This document shows, piece after piece, positions 19,569 to 28,507 of a stretch of DNA of 44,167 nucleotides. The notes under the pieces are model-generated. The model did no database searches and was not told the origin of the DNA. It worked only from the letters and a program-made list of their open reading frames with translations. Numbering within the stretch: the first letter of the stretch is position 1; each line of letters opens with the position of its first letter. The DNA comes from Gammaproteobacteria bacterium (lineage in GTDB: Bacteria > Pseudomonadota > Gammaproteobacteria > UBA1113). The position numbers were made by a program, and so were the translations under genes. The stretch covers positions 1 through 44,167 of the forward strand of contig JAJFKH010000008.1 in the NCBI GenBank assembly GCA_021773305.1, written 5' to 3'.

Positions 19569-19587
19569 AGCCTAAGTCGTAGAGTAG

Positions 19588-19619
19588 AAGCCTGGTAATT
19601 CGTACTATCAGGCTTTTTT
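19588..19619 (+). terminator. intrinsic terminator of the ankyrin gene
   Basis: AAGCCTG (19588-19594) pairs perfectly with CAGGCTT (19609-19615) across a 14-base loop, followed by a run of T to 19619. It lies 20 bases after the ankyrin stop. Its second arm overlaps the stop codon and last codons of the convergent gene at 19608. On the minus strand no T run follows, so it acts for the plus strand. Confidence 0.8.
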
Positions 19620-20108
19620 AAATAAATTTGGTGCTCCACCATGATGAGCATTTGCAAGGGTGTCTGGATTAGTGATTTGCCGATCGAAGTAATCCACACC
19701 GGTTTTTTCTTTTATCACTTCAAGAATTCTTCTTAAATCGCCTTTTTTACTGATGATTTCATTTGCTTTTTCTATGGATTCTTTAATGCTGGCAAGAATA
19801 ACATCTGTATGGTGATATTCAGGACTAAGTGCGCGATATCCATCCCTAAGGTAGTAGTTTTCAATGGCTTTTTGTACAGTACTGCCGTGTTTGGTATTCC
19901 ATTGACCGTTGAAGAATCGTCCGATGGAACCACCCCAGGCTCGTGGAGAGCCAAAGGGCTTTTTTTTGTAGAAATGAGCATAGTCTGCAAGTAGCTCCAA
20001 GGCAGTCCATGCTTCATCATGATTATGTTGATTATGCGAAAGCTTTCCTGCCTTTTTGAATCTATTATCCCATTGTTTTCGCCAGTATTTTAGAGATTTC
20101 CCAGCCAT
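19608..20108 (-). CDS. hypothetical protein, 166 residues, Trp-rich N-terminal half
   Basis: I do not recognise this protein. ATG 20108 has AAGGA seven bases upstream. It is soluble, basic and probably all-helical. The first half is rich in Trp, His and Lys (YWRKQWDNRFKKAGKLSHNQHNHDEAWTALELL in two stretches, then SPRAWGGSIGRFFNGQW), and the second half is helical (ILASIKESIEKANEIIS, then DLRRILEVIKEKTGV). The WGGSIGRFFNGQWNTKHGS segment looks like a compact conserved motif rather than random sequence. It lies 52 bases downstream of the cinA-like gene on the same strand and may share its transcript. The stop overlaps the terminator stem of the opposing ankyrin gene. Lineage-specific or effector status is only a guess. 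Confidence 0.6.
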   Translation of the reverse strand: MAGKSLKYWRKQWDNRFKKAGKLSHNQHNHDEAWTALELLADYAHFYKKKPFGSPRAWGGSIGRFFNGQWNTKHGSTVQKAIENYYLRDGYRALSPEYHHTDVILASIKESIEKANEIISKKGDLRRILEVIKEKTGVDYFDRQITNPDTLANAHHGGAPNLFKKA

Positions 20109-20160
20109 AATGATGTCCTTATTGTTGCACTGAGTTACTAAGTGTATCCGAGTTTATTGA

Positions 20161-21264
20161 TTATACAAGAAATTGAGTAATTTTATGGCAAACCAATTCC
20201 ACCGCATAATCGATGATTTTTTTATGTCGAAAAGGTAGGGTGTGGGTTTGAGTGAAATTTTCACCCTGTTGGTGAAAATGTAAGGTTAATTGTGTATGGC
20301 AAGGAGGTGATGTTTGATTCCACAGCTCATTTAATCCCTGGATCTCTATTGCTAAACAATCATTATGGGAGAGTGAGAGTGGCTTGAATTGCAGGTTATT
20401 TCGATTATAGGGACGCAATAGCTGAGTTTGTAGTTTGCCCCCTGTGGCTTGATCATCGATGATCATAGGGGCCTTTAGGTTTTTCAGCGTGTGTCGCAAT
20501 AGTTTGGATGCAGGGAGGTATTCATCGCTTAATAAATAGGGATCTAAAAGGGGCTTCAGTATTTTTTCGATATTCTGTTTTTCTTCTGCACGAATTTTAC
20601 ATTCTAGGTAAGGATAATCAGTCCGATAGCCCGTAGAGCAGGGAATATCTTTTAATGCATCGTCAATGGTTGCAGCTATTTCCCCTTCACTGACTCCAAA
20701 GAGTCGCCATTTCTTGTAAAAAGTCGGGGCTATTGCTATACGTTTCTTAATACTTGGTAGAACATGCTTTTTAAAAATCGGTAAACACTCATGGGGAGGG
20801 CCGGGGAGCATAAAAATAAGTTTCTCTTGGTAGGCGATTTTGCAACCATCGGCAGTGCCTTTTTCATTGGGAAGCGGGGTAGAGCCTTCCGGAAATAATG
20901 CTTGTTGGCGATTGGATTCGTGGATGGGTAATGAAAAGCTTTGCAAACGTTCAGTGACTCGTTGCCAACTGTCTGGATTGAAGAGGAGTGGTCGCTGGAT
21001 GATGTCGCTGATAGCAAAACGAGTTTTGTCATCAGATGTCGGCCCCAGTCCACCCGTGGTAATCACGATGTGATGTCGCTCAAGTAGAAATAAAAAGCTA
21101 TCTTTGAGGGTATCGAGATCATCGCCACTGCAAAGGTGTTGACCCATGCTAAAGCCGTTATCTACGAGTATTTGGGATATTTGTTGGCAATTGCGATCGG
21201 TGATATCGCCGTTCACCAATTCATCACCAGTGACTAATATGCCAATTCGAGAATACTTATCCAT
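20161..21264 (-). CDS. cinA: CinA-family protein with a degenerate C-terminal domain
   Basis: The N-terminal half is a clear MoCF/CinA domain (COG1058 type), which in the family hydrolyses ADP-ribose: ILVTGDELVNGDITDRNC (9-26), TTGGLGPTSDDKTR (about 69-82) and LPGPPHE (about 154-160). Full CinA has a C-terminal NMN deamidase (PncC) domain of about 160 residues. Here only about 100 remain after residue 267. The usual active-site ESCTGG is changed to DDQATGG (270-276), and the GAVS-containing middle seems to be lost, while the end (RHKKIIDYAVELVCHKITQFL) still resembles the final PncC helix. I infer loss of deamidase activity with retention of the N-terminal domain. The frame is intact, so I call it a CDS. 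It diverges from hipB. Confidence 0.85.
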   Translation of the reverse strand: MDKYSRIGILVTGDELVNGDITDRNCQQISQILVDNGFSMGQHLCSGDDLDTLKDSFLFLLERHHIVITTGGLGPTSDDKTRFAISDIIQRPLLFNPDSWQRVTERLQSFSLPIHESNRQQALFPEGSTPLPNEKGTADGCKIAYQEKLIFMLPGPPHECLPIFKKHVLPSIKKRIAIAPTFYKKWRLFGVSEGEIAATIDDALKDIPCSTGYRTDYPYLECKIRAEEKQNIEKILKPLLDPYLLSDEYLPASKLLRHTLKNLKAPMIIDDQATGGKLQTQLLRPYNRNNLQFKPLSLSHNDCLAIEIQGLNELWNQTSPPCHTQLTLHFHQQGENFTQTHTLPFRHKKIIDYAVELVCHKITQFLV

Positions 21265-21325
21265 ACCAATACACTAGCAAGCCTATGGTGGATAATCAAA
21301 TCACAGTGACATTCCAGATAAAAAT

Positions 21326-21335
21326 CCCGATCGGG
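21326..21335. promoter_or_regulatory. candidate HipB operator
   Basis: Perfect palindrome CCCGATCGGG, ending next to the GGGGTGG that serves as the hipB ribosome binding sequence and ten bases before the hipB ATG. HipB-type antitoxins repress their own operon by binding palindromes near the start. The position fits; the match to a specific HipB site is unproven. Confidence 0.35.
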
Positions 21336-21345
21336 GTGGTTTGAT

Positions 21346-21573
21346 ATGACGAAAATAGGCAGTATTAGTACAGTAGGTGAGCTTATTCGTGGGACACGAA
21401 AATCACAAGGATTAACCCAAAAGCAGCTGACAATGGTTTCCGGGGTGGGTTTGCGGTTTCTCAGAGAATTAGAAAGTGGAAAACAAAGTTGCCATATTGG
21501 TAAGGTTTACTCTGTTTTGAGGAGTTTGGGGATTGACTTGTACGCGGTATCTCGAAGTAAGGATCAAATATGA
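21346..21573 (+). CDS. hipB: HipB-type helix-turn-helix antitoxin/repressor
   Basis: A 75-residue Xre/Cro-fold DNA-binding protein. The helix-turn-helix is QGLTQKQLTMVSGVGLRFLRELESGK (about 25-50, in two parts), followed by IGKVYSVLRSLGIDLYAV, the pattern typical of HipB antitoxins. In the family, HipB dimers bind operator palindromes, repress hipBA and neutralise HipA kinase. The stop overlaps the ATG of hipA in an ATGA (21570-21573), the classic coupled arrangement. The repressor looks intact although its partner is broken. The ribosome binding sequence GGGGTGG (21333-21339) abuts a palindrome that may be its operator. Confidence 0.85.
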   Translation: MTKIGSISTVGELIRGTRKSQGLTQKQLTMVSGVGLRFLRELESGKQSCHIGKVYSVLRSLGIDLYAVSRSKDQI

Positions 21574-22267
21574 TCCGGAAACTAGATGTATATTTTCACG
21601 AAACATTAGCAGGTCAGTTGATTCAGGTCGTTTAAGCTTTCGTTACAACAAAACTTATTTAACTTTTGAAAAAAAGATTCCTATTTCGCTATCGATGCCA
21701 CTTTCTGTGGAAGCTTTTCCTGACAAAATATCGCGTTTACATCAAGAGAATTTTTGCCAAGTCTTAAGTGTTCCGCCAGAGTTGAAATATGAGAGGGAAG
21801 GTGGCCCCAGTATAGCAAAATGCTTTAAAATTTTAGATGATTTTTCGAGTCAACCGGGTAGCGACCGGTTAGGCTTCATACGGATATTGATTTTTAATTA
21901 TCTTATTGGAAATGCGGAGGCTCATGGAAAGAATTTTTCTTTTCTTTACAAAGGCAAAGAGCCTAAGCTAGCTCCTGCTTACGATTTGTTTAGCACAGCA
22001 GTATACCCTGAGCTTTCCAAAAAGATGGCTATGAAAATTGGTGGCCATTATGATCCTGATACGCTGTTAGAGCGCCATTGGCTGCGGATAGCGCCCGAAG
22101 GGATTGGCGCTCAGAAAACGCTGAAAAAAACTCTTGTTCAGATGGCAAAAGCTTGTGTTGATCATGCTTTAATATTAAAAGCTGAATATGCTGCACAAAA
22201 TATAACCGCCCCCATTATCGATGATATTTGTCATATTATTCAAATACGAGCAAAAAAATTCAGTTAA
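21570..22267 (+). pseudogene. hipA: degraded HipA-type serine/threonine kinase toxin
   Basis: HipA kinases (about 400-440 residues) phosphorylate targets such as glutamyl-tRNA synthetase. Here three lesions are visible. (1) The original start at 21570 reads MIRKLDVYFHETLAGQLIQ and then hits TAA at 21633-21635; the matching continuation GRLSFRYNKTYLTF lies in another frame. (2) About 200 residues are missing near 21702-21735: PISLSMPLS of the N-terminal domain is followed almost directly by KISRLHQENFCQVL, which normally lies some 200 residues later, so the ATP-binding lobe is gone. (3) The catalytic loop reads GNAEAHGKN where the family has an Asp (GNxDAHGKN). The metal-binding Asp in APAYDLFS remains. 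A frame from an upstream ATG at 21533 (inside hipB) is open to 22267 and could yield a 244-residue remnant, but kinase activity is not expected. Confidence 0.85.
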
Positions 22268-22287
22268 GCTAATTATTTTGCTAAAAT
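22259..22287 (+). promoter_or_regulatory. candidate promoter of purL
   Basis: TTCAGT at 22259-22264, 17-base spacer, TAAAAT at 22282-22287, about 45 bases before the purL ATG. The -35 box overlaps the last codons of the hipA remnant. It is a moderate match, and the purL ribosome binding sequence (AAGAGG) follows at a suitable distance from the ATG. Confidence 0.4.
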
Positions 22288-22332
22288 AACGGCCTCTTTT
22301 GATCCCATTGGCAGTACAAGTAAGAGGCAAAA

Positions 22333-25300
22333 ATGATACTACTACTCGGTCGCTCTGCATTATCTCCATTTCGATGTTCTCAATTACTTCGCCAATTACA
22401 GGGAATATGTCCAGAAATTGAAAAATTAAGCGCAAATTTTATACACTGCGTTGATCTTGAACAAGAACTCACGGTGATGGAATTACAAACCCTAGAGTTA
22501 CTTTTGACCTATGGCCCTCAGCCTACAGGAGAAACGCTACAAGGTGCGCCGTGCTATGTGATCCCACGGATTGGCACAATTTCCCCATGGGCATCCAAAG
22601 CCACAGATATTGCCCATAATTGCGGTTTAACTCACATCAAACGCATTGAACGGGGGATTATGTATAGGCTCCAAGGGCAGGATAAAGATATCCCCTGGGA
22701 CATCTTGGCCGCCCAACTTCACGATCCATTAACTCAATCATTGCTCTTGGATAAAGATGATATCGCAGCCTTATTTGCCCATCATCAACCTATACCATTA
22801 ATGCAAATCCCTTTGCTAAAAGAGGGTAACAGGGCCTTAGTAGAGGCGAATGATACCCTGGGGCTTGCGTTGAGTGAAGATGAAATAGAATATCTACTGA
22901 CTCATTATCAAGCCCTTAAACGAGATCCTACGGATGTGGAATTGATGATGTTTGCCCAAGCCAATTCAGAACATTGTCGTCATAAAATTTTTAATGCTGA
23001 CTGGACAATTGATGGAGAAAAAAAAGAAAAATCTTTATTTTCCATGATTCGTCATACCTATCAATGCCACAGCGAAGACATGCTTTCTGCCTATCACGAT
23101 AATGCTGCGGTGATGAAAGGGTGGGAAGCTAAGCGTTGGCTTATCGATCCTGAAACATTAACGTATTACTATCATCAAGAACCTATCCATACTTTGATAA
23201 AGGTAGAGACTCATAACCACCCCACAGCCATTTCTCCCTATCCGGGTGCTGCCACAGGCTCTGGCGGAGAAATTCGTGATGAAGGTGCCACAGGGCGGGG
23301 GGGTAAACCTAAAGGTGGATTAACCGGTTTTACCGTGTCGAATTTACAAATCCCAGATTTTACTCAACCTTGGGAGATAGCTTACGGTAAACCGGACAGA
23401 ATAGTGTCGCCCTTGACAGTTATGCTAGATGGCCCCATTGGGGGAGCTGCATTTAATAATGAATTTGGTAGACCTAATGTGTGTGGCTATTTTCGTAGTT
23501 TTGAAATGGCGGTGACCGATGGAGGCAACACGCGAATTCATGGCTATCATAAACCCATTATGATAGCAGGAGGATTGGGTCATGTCCGTGAAAATCATGT
23601 GAATAAATTACCCATACCAGAAGGGTCTCTATTGATTGTGTTGGGTGGCCCTGCTATGGAAATTGGTTTGGGAGGTGGTGCTGCTTCTTCCACGGCGAGC
23701 GGGACTCGTCAAGAAGATTTGGATTTTGCATCGGTGCAACGGGATAACGCTGAAATGGAACGACGTTGCCAAGAAGTCATTGATAGTTGTAGCGCCTTGG
23801 GTGAGAGTAGTCCGATTATTGCTATTCATGATGTAGGAGCAGGGGGACTTTCCAATGCGTTGCCTGAACTTGTGAATGATTGTGGTATGGGCGCAACGCT
23901 GCAACTGCGGGATATTCCTAATGCAGAGCAGGGGATGTCACCTTTAGCAATTTGGTGTAATGAAGCCCAGGAACGTTATGTGCTTGGAATTGCGCCGAAT
24001 GATCTTGCACGGTTTGAAGCCATGGCCCAGCGGGAGCGTTGTCCTTTTGCCGTGGTGGGGCAAGTGACAGCGAAACGAGATCTTGTGGTCAGTGATAGCC
24101 ACTTTGAAAATGCGCCGATTGATTTACCCATGGAGATGCTGTTAGGTAAGCCTCCTAAACTTGTAAAAAATGTTTCAGGGGGTAGCGCGCCGAGTCAATC
24201 GTTAGATTTGAATGCGGTTACCCTTGCAGAAGCGGCCCGACGAGTGTTACAGCTACCAACGGTTGCCAGTAAACACTTTTTAATTACCATTGGTGATCGA
24301 ACGGTGGGAGGGTTGATCTGCCGGGATCAAATGGTTGGCCCTTGGCAAGTGCCTGTGGCCGATTGCGCTGTTATGGCAAATAGCTATGAAGGCTATCAAG
24401 GGGAAGCCATGGCTATGGGGGAACGATCCCCTATTGCTATTGTTAATCCTAAGGGATCGGCACGGATGGCGGTGGCAGAAGCTGTGACAAATATTGCAGG
24501 AGCCGCGATCCCCAGCCTTGCAAAAATTAAATTATCGGCCAATTGGATGGCCGCGGCCACCGGTGACGAGCAAGGTGCTGATTTGTATGATGCGGTGGAA
24601 GCGATTGGGATGGAATTATGCCCTAAGTTACAGTTAACGATTCCTGTGGGTAAAGATTCTCTTTCCATGGCAACGAGCTGGGAAGCACACGGAGAAAAAC
24701 GTCAGGTCTCGTCACCAGTATCACTGGTTATTTCTGCTTTTGCACCGGTAGAGGATATTCGTAAAAGCTTAACTCCTCAATTACGACAAGACGTCGATAG
24801 CGAATTAATTTTTGTGGATTTGGCCATGGGAAAGCAGCGTTTAGGTGCTAGCTGTTTGGCACAAACCTTTAGCCAACTCGGTGATGAAACCCCGGATGTT
24901 GAAGATGCACAGTTACTAGCGGGATTTTTCCAAGCTATCCAGCAATTGAATCGGGAAGGCTGTCTGTTAGCTTACCATGATCGCTCAGATGGGGGATTAT
25001 TTGCGACATTATGCGAAATGGCTTTTGCTGGGCATTGCGGTATTTCAGTGGAGTTGAAAAAATTAGGGGATGATCCTCTTGGCATATTGTTCAATGAAGA
25101 ATTAGGTGCCGTGATTCAAATTCAAACCCAAGATCACACTCGGGTACTGGATATTTTGCAGCAGTTTTCCCAAGTCGGCGTTTCATTAGGTTCTGTGAAC
25201 GATGAAGATGCCATTGAATTTTTCCATCAAGGGAAAAATATCCTCTCTGAAACCCGCACAACTTGGCACAAGCTTTGGTCTGAAACCAGTTATCGTATGC

Positions 25301-26208
25301 AAGCGTTACGCGATAATCCTGAAACGGCTAAGCAAGAATTTATAGGCTTAGGGGATGAAAGTAATCCCGGATTACAGAGTCAGTTGACGTTTGATGTTAA
25401 TAAAAACTTTGGAAATGCTTATATTAATTTGGGTAAAAAACCTCGGGTTGCTATTCTTCGTGATCAAGGTGTCAATGGACATTTTGAAATGGCCGGAGCT
25501 TTTGACCGTGCCGGCTTTACCGCAGTGGATGTGCATATGAGTGACTTAATGGCGGGCCGAAAATCCTTGCAGGATGTGGTAGGTTTTGCAGCTTGCGGTG
25601 GTTTTTCTTATGGTGATGTCTTAGGGGCCGGTGAAGGATGGGCCAAATCTATTTTATTTAACGTAAACATGAGGGATCATTTCGCTGAATTTTTTCATAG
25701 AGCGGATACTTTTGCCTTAGGGGTGTGTAATGGCTGCCAAATGATGGCGAATATAAAAACGCTGATCCCAGGTGCCAATCACTGGCCTCATTTTGTGCGC
25801 AACCTATCGGAGCAATACGAAGCTAGATTAGTCATGGTTGAAGTTCAAGAAACGCCGTCATGGATGTTCCAAGGCATGGCTGGATCGCGTATTCCCATCG
25901 TGGTTGCCCATGGAGAAGGTCGGGCAGAATGGGCCACAGAAGATTTACGCCATCAAGCTCATCAATCTGGCCAAGTGCCATTACGTTACGTGGATAATCA
26001 TGGCAAACTCACTCAAAATTATCCGAGCAATCCCAACGGTAGTCCTCACGGTATGACCGCTTTTTGTAATGAAGATGGGCGCTTTACCGTTATGATGCCC
26101 CATCCTGAGCGGATATTCCGATCTTGGCAAATGTCTTGGCACCCAGATGAATGGCAAGAAAATAGCCCCTGGATGAGGCTATTTTATAATTTGCGAGAAA
26201 AATACTAG
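22333..26208 (+). CDS. purL: phosphoribosylformylglycinamidine synthase (single-chain)
   Basis: Fourth step of purine synthesis: FGAR to FGAM with glutamine and ATP. The 1291 residues match the long proteobacterial form. An N-terminal PurS-like domain and linker are followed by two AIRS-type ATP-binding halves ([35 protein letters not shown]; GGxxSSTASG), then a C-terminal class I glutaminase with Cys1132 ([10 protein letters not shown]) and His1257/Glu1259 (MPHPERIF). It is monocistronic: the hipBA remnant precedes it and the next gene is convergent with a 4-bp overlap at 26205-26208. With guaBA nearby, two purine loci lie within 13 kb. No purine riboswitch was seen. Confidence 0.98.
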   Translation: MILLLGRSALSPFRCSQLLRQLQGICPEIEKLSANFIHCVDLEQELTVMELQTLELLLTYGPQPTGETLQGAPCYVIPRIGTISPWASKATDIAHNCGLTHIKRIERGIMYRLQGQDKDIPWDILAAQLHDPLTQSLLLDKDDIAALFAHHQPIPLMQIPLLKEGNRALVEANDTLGLALSEDEIEYLLTHYQALKRDPTDVELMMFAQANSEHCRHKIFNADWTIDGEKKEKSLFSMIRHTYQCHSEDMLSAYHDNAAVMKGWEAKRWLIDPETLTYYYHQEPIHTLIKVETHNHPTAISPYPGAATGSGGEIRDEGATGRGGKPKGGLTGFTVSNLQIPDFTQPWEIAYGKPDRIVSPLTVMLDGPIGGAAFNNEFGRPNVCGYFRSFEMAVTDGGNTRIHGYHKPIMIAGGLGHVRENHVNKLPIPEGSLLIVLGGPAMEIGLGGGAASSTASGTRQEDLDFASVQRDNAEMERRCQEVIDSCSALGESSPIIAIHDVGAGGLSNALPELVNDCGMGATLQLRDIPNAEQGMSPLAIWCNEAQERYVLGIAPNDLARFEAMAQRERCPFAVVGQVTAKRDLVVSDSHFENAPIDLPMEMLLGKPPKLVKNVSGGSAPSQSLDLNAVTLAEAARRVLQLPTVASKHFLITIGDRTVGGLICRDQMVGPWQVPVADCAVMANSYEGYQGEAMAMGERSPIAIVNPKGSARMAVAEAVTNIAGAAIPSLAKIKLSANWMAAATGDEQGADLYDAVEAIGMELCPKLQLTIPVGKDSLSMATSWEAHGEKRQVSSPVSLVISAFAPVEDIRKSLTPQLRQDVDSELIFVDLAMGKQRLGASCLAQTFSQLGDETPDVEDAQLLAGFFQAIQQLNREGCLLAYHDRSDGGLFATLCEMAFAGHCGISVELKKLGDDPLGILFNEELGAVIQIQTQDHTRVLDILQQFSQVGVSLGSVNDEDAIEFFHQGKNILSETRTTWHKLWSETSYRMQALRDNPETAKQEFIGLGDESNPGLQSQLTFDVNKNFGNAYINLGKKPRVAILRDQGVNGHFEMAGAFDRAGFTAVDVHMSDLMAGRKSLQDVVGFAACGGFSYGDVLGAGEGWAKSILFNVNMRDHFAEFFHRADTFALGVCNGCQMMANIKTLIPGANHWPHFVRNLSEQYEARLVMVEVQETPSWMFQGMAGSRIPIVVAHGEGRAEWATEDLRHQAHQSGQVPLRYVDNHGKLTQNYPSNPNGSPHGMTAFCNEDGRFTVMMPHPERIFRSWQMSWHPDEWQENSPWMRLFYNLREKY

Positions 26209-26711
26209 TATGCGATATAACGCTTAGGGCGTATGTCTTGGGGGCTGCCACAAATGACGCTTTCACCAGAGGGAGCGGAAGCGCTGATTATGGGGCGGTG
26301 AAAAGAATTACGATGTTGGATGGCGATGCTTGTAGAGTGAGAGTGATATTTATTTTCTTCTTCAGAGGAGTCTGTTTCTAGCTCATCCCTTTCTTCACAG
26401 ACTGTTTCCAGGTACAAGGATATTTCTTTGAAATAACCTATTGCGGTATCAGGTTCTCCTGACCATTTAGCGGCTTTGCAAAATGTTTCAACGGTTGTCG
26501 GCTCGTTGGAGAATATATTTGGTTCATCATCGAACGTAAAAGGGAAATCCTCGTCACTGGTGCTAGATGATGTGGATGATGTCGCGTTGTCGTAAAGTGA
26601 TTGCAGATCCTCAATCGCATTTTGTAATGTTTGGATATCTTGCTGGTTGTCATTTTCAGGATTTTTGGATAACTGTTGGTACAGTTGGTAAAGCTTTTGA
26701 AGATTTGCCAT
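26205..26711 (-). CDS. hypothetical acidic protein, 168 residues
   Basis: I do not recognise this protein. ATG 26711 is preceded by an AGGGGG ribosome binding sequence about eight bases upstream. The N-terminus is a predicted amphipathic helix or coiled coil ([11 protein letters not shown], then [17 protein letters not shown]), then a Ser/Thr/Asp low-complexity linker (about 43-57), an acidic middle ([33 protein letters not shown]) and a basic C-terminus (PKRYIAY). There is no membrane segment or signal peptide. The stop overlaps that of convergent purL by four bases. The mix of coiled coil, disordered linker and acidic patch is common in secreted effectors of intracellular bacteria, but this is only suggestive. 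Confidence 0.6.
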   Translation of the reverse strand: MANLQKLYQLYQQLSKNPENDNQQDIQTLQNAIEDLQSLYDNATSSTSSSTSDEDFPFTFDDEPNIFSNEPTTVETFCKAAKWSGEPDTAIGYFKEISLYLETVCEERDELETDSSEEENKYHSHSTSIAIQHRNSFHRPIISASAPSGESVICGSPQDIRPKRYIAY

Positions 26712-26933
26712 GGAAGCGCCCCCTGTCAGTGGTTAATTTTTGATTCACAGCAACTCCATTGCTTTATTTTAATCCATTTCTTGAATTTACTACAAAATGC
26801 TTTAAGGAGAAAGTTTTTTGTTACAAAACCACTGATAAATGAACAATATAGTGTCTATTCAAGGGGCGATTTGCAAAATTTTAGGAACCACGGTAGGGTG
26901 AATCCACTAAAGATACAGGGAGAATAATCATCC

Positions 26934-27986
26934 ATGCAGGTCATTGATTCTGGTCGGAAAATACGCATTGCGCTGGTCGGTTGCGGTAGGATTGCGAAAA
27001 ATCATTTAAAAGCCATGAGAGAATTTCCAGATGATCTTGAACTGGTAGCAGTCTGTGACACAAATGCTGAAGTGAGCCAAGCGGTTGCTAAAGAGTATGG
27101 CGTTACAGCGTTTGATCAATTGAGCCAAATGCTGCAAGAGAGTGATGCCGATGTTGTGAGTGTTTGTACACCCAGTGGTAGTCATGCCAGGCAAGTGGTT
27201 GAAATTGCTCAAGCCGGTAAGCATGTTATCACGGAAAAACCTATGGCCACCCGCTGGCAAGATGGGATTGATATGGTCAAAGCTTGTGATGATGCAGGGG
27301 TGCGCTTGTTTGTAGTGAAGCAAAATCGTCGTAACGCTACCTTACAATTACTCAAGAAAGCAGTAGATCAAGGCCGGTTTGGTAAAATCCACATGGTTTC
27401 TTTGAATGTTTTTTGGACTCGTCCCCAAGATTATTATGATCAGTCTCCCTGGCGAGGAACTTGGGAACATGATGGTGGCGCTTTCATGAATCAGGCTAGC
27501 CATTATGTTGATTTGTTGCATTGGATTGTGGGGCCTGTGGATACTATTCAAGCGATGACCGGAACGCTTGCCCGAGATATCGAGGCAGAAGATAGCGGTG
27601 TGTTGAATATTCGTTGGCGCTCTGGTGCGTTGGGATCCATGAGTGTAACCATGTTAGCGTACCCTAAAAATTTTGAAGGCTCTATCACTATCCTAGGGGA
27701 AAAAGGTACTGTGCGAGTAGGGGGTATGGCGGTGAATGAAATACAGCATTGGGAATTTGCAGAAAAACGCCCAGAAGATGAAAATATCGCAGATGCCAGC
27801 TATGAGACTACCTCCGTGTATGGCTTTGGTCATCCCCTTTATTACGCGAATGTAGTAGAGGTGTTACGAGGTCAAGCCACACCGGCCACAGATGGCCGCG
27901 ATGGTTTAAAATCCTTGGAATTACTCATTGCAGCCTATCGTTCCGCTCGGGACAATGTGCCAGTCAGTTTACCCTTGGAGCTATAA
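26934..27986 (+). CDS. wlbA: UDP-GlcNAc(A)-type 3-dehydrogenase (Gfo/Idh/MocA family; WlbA/WbpB)
   Basis: Oxidises C3 of UDP-N-acetyl-D-glucosaminuronic acid, the step before amination. The 350-residue protein has the N-terminal NAD-binding [10 protein letters not shown] (15-24), the family EKPMA (101-105) with the catalytic Lys, and [12 protein letters not shown] with His190 and Asp193, typical of WbpB/WlbA. It is first of four genes in the order wlbA-wlbB-wlbC-wlbD, separated by two bases or overlapping. A GGGAG ribosome binding sequence lies about ten bases before the ATG; I found no convincing promoter in the 222-base upstream gap. Its substrate needs a UDP-GlcNAc 6-dehydrogenase (WbpA) that is not here. 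Confidence 0.9.
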   Translation: MQVIDSGRKIRIALVGCGRIAKNHLKAMREFPDDLELVAVCDTNAEVSQAVAKEYGVTAFDQLSQMLQESDADVVSVCTPSGSHARQVVEIAQAGKHVITEKPMATRWQDGIDMVKACDDAGVRLFVVKQNRRNATLQLLKKAVDQGRFGKIHMVSLNVFWTRPQDYYDQSPWRGTWEHDGGAFMNQASHYVDLLHWIVGPVDTIQAMTGTLARDIEAEDSGVLNIRWRSGALGSMSVTMLAYPKNFEGSITILGEKGTVRVGGMAVNEIQHWEFAEKRPEDENIADASYETTSVYGFGHPLYYANVVEVLRGQATPATDGRDGLKSLELLIAAYRSARDNVPVSLPLEL

Positions 27987-27988
27987 AT

Positions 27989-28507
27989 ATGGCTAGTTTT
28001 TTTCAACATGAAACGGCCATTATTGATGAGGGTGCGACAATTGGTAAAGGATCCTGGGTGTGGCATTGGGTGCATATCTGTGGTCAAGCAAAAATAGGTG
28101 AAGATTGTCGTTTCGGACAAAATGTTTTTGTGGGTAATGATGTTGTCATCGGTAACAATGTTAAAATCCAAAACAATGTGTCCGTCTATGACAAAGTGAC
28201 GTTAGAAGACGATGTTTTTTGCGGCCCCAGTATGGTGTTTACCAATGTTTATAATCCTCGTGCTGCGATTAATCGCAAAGATGAATATTTGCCAACCTTG
28301 GTGAAGCAGGGCGCAACCTTAGGAGCAAATTGTACCATTATTTGTGGGGTGACAGTGGGGCGTTATGCCTTTGTTGGCGCGGGTAGCGTTGTGACTAAGG
28401 ATGTACCCGATTACGCCTTAATGGTTGGTGTGCCTGCAAAGCAAATCGGCTGGGTTAACGAACAAGGCGAGCGTGTGAAACAGTTTACAGAAGAGGATAC
28501 CATCTAA
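27989..28507 (+). CDS. wlbB: UDP-3-amino-GlcNAcA N-acetyltransferase (WlbB/WbpD)
   Basis: Left-handed beta-helix acetyltransferase of 172 residues that would acetylate the 3-amino group, using acetyl-CoA. Hexapeptide repeats run from about residue 10 to 140 ([60 protein letters not shown]). The [18 protein letters not shown] segment with a following [16 protein letters not shown] is typical of WbpD/WlbB enzymes. It begins two bases after wlbA, and its TAA overlaps the ATG of wlbC by one base. It is a soluble cytoplasmic trimer in the family. Confidence 0.9.
   Translation: MASFFQHETAIIDEGATIGKGSWVWHWVHICGQAKIGEDCRFGQNVFVGNDVVIGNNVKIQNNVSVYDKVTLEDDVFCGPSMVFTNVYNPRAAINRKDEYLPTLVKQGATLGANCTIICGVTVGRYAFVGAGSVVTKDVPDYALMVGVPAKQIGWVNEQGERVKQFTEEDTI

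Noticed and set aside
21533-21572. ATG at 21533 as the true start of hipA
   Set aside because: The sequence it adds (MTCTRYLEVRIKYDPETRC) is the out-of-frame reading of hipB; the family-like start MIRKLDVYFHETLAGQL lies at 21570 with an ATGA overlap.
22175-22435. Minus-strand open frame across the hipA-purL boundary
   Set aside because: It runs antisense to purL's strongly conserved start and has no ribosome binding sequence or recognisable product; judged a shadow frame.
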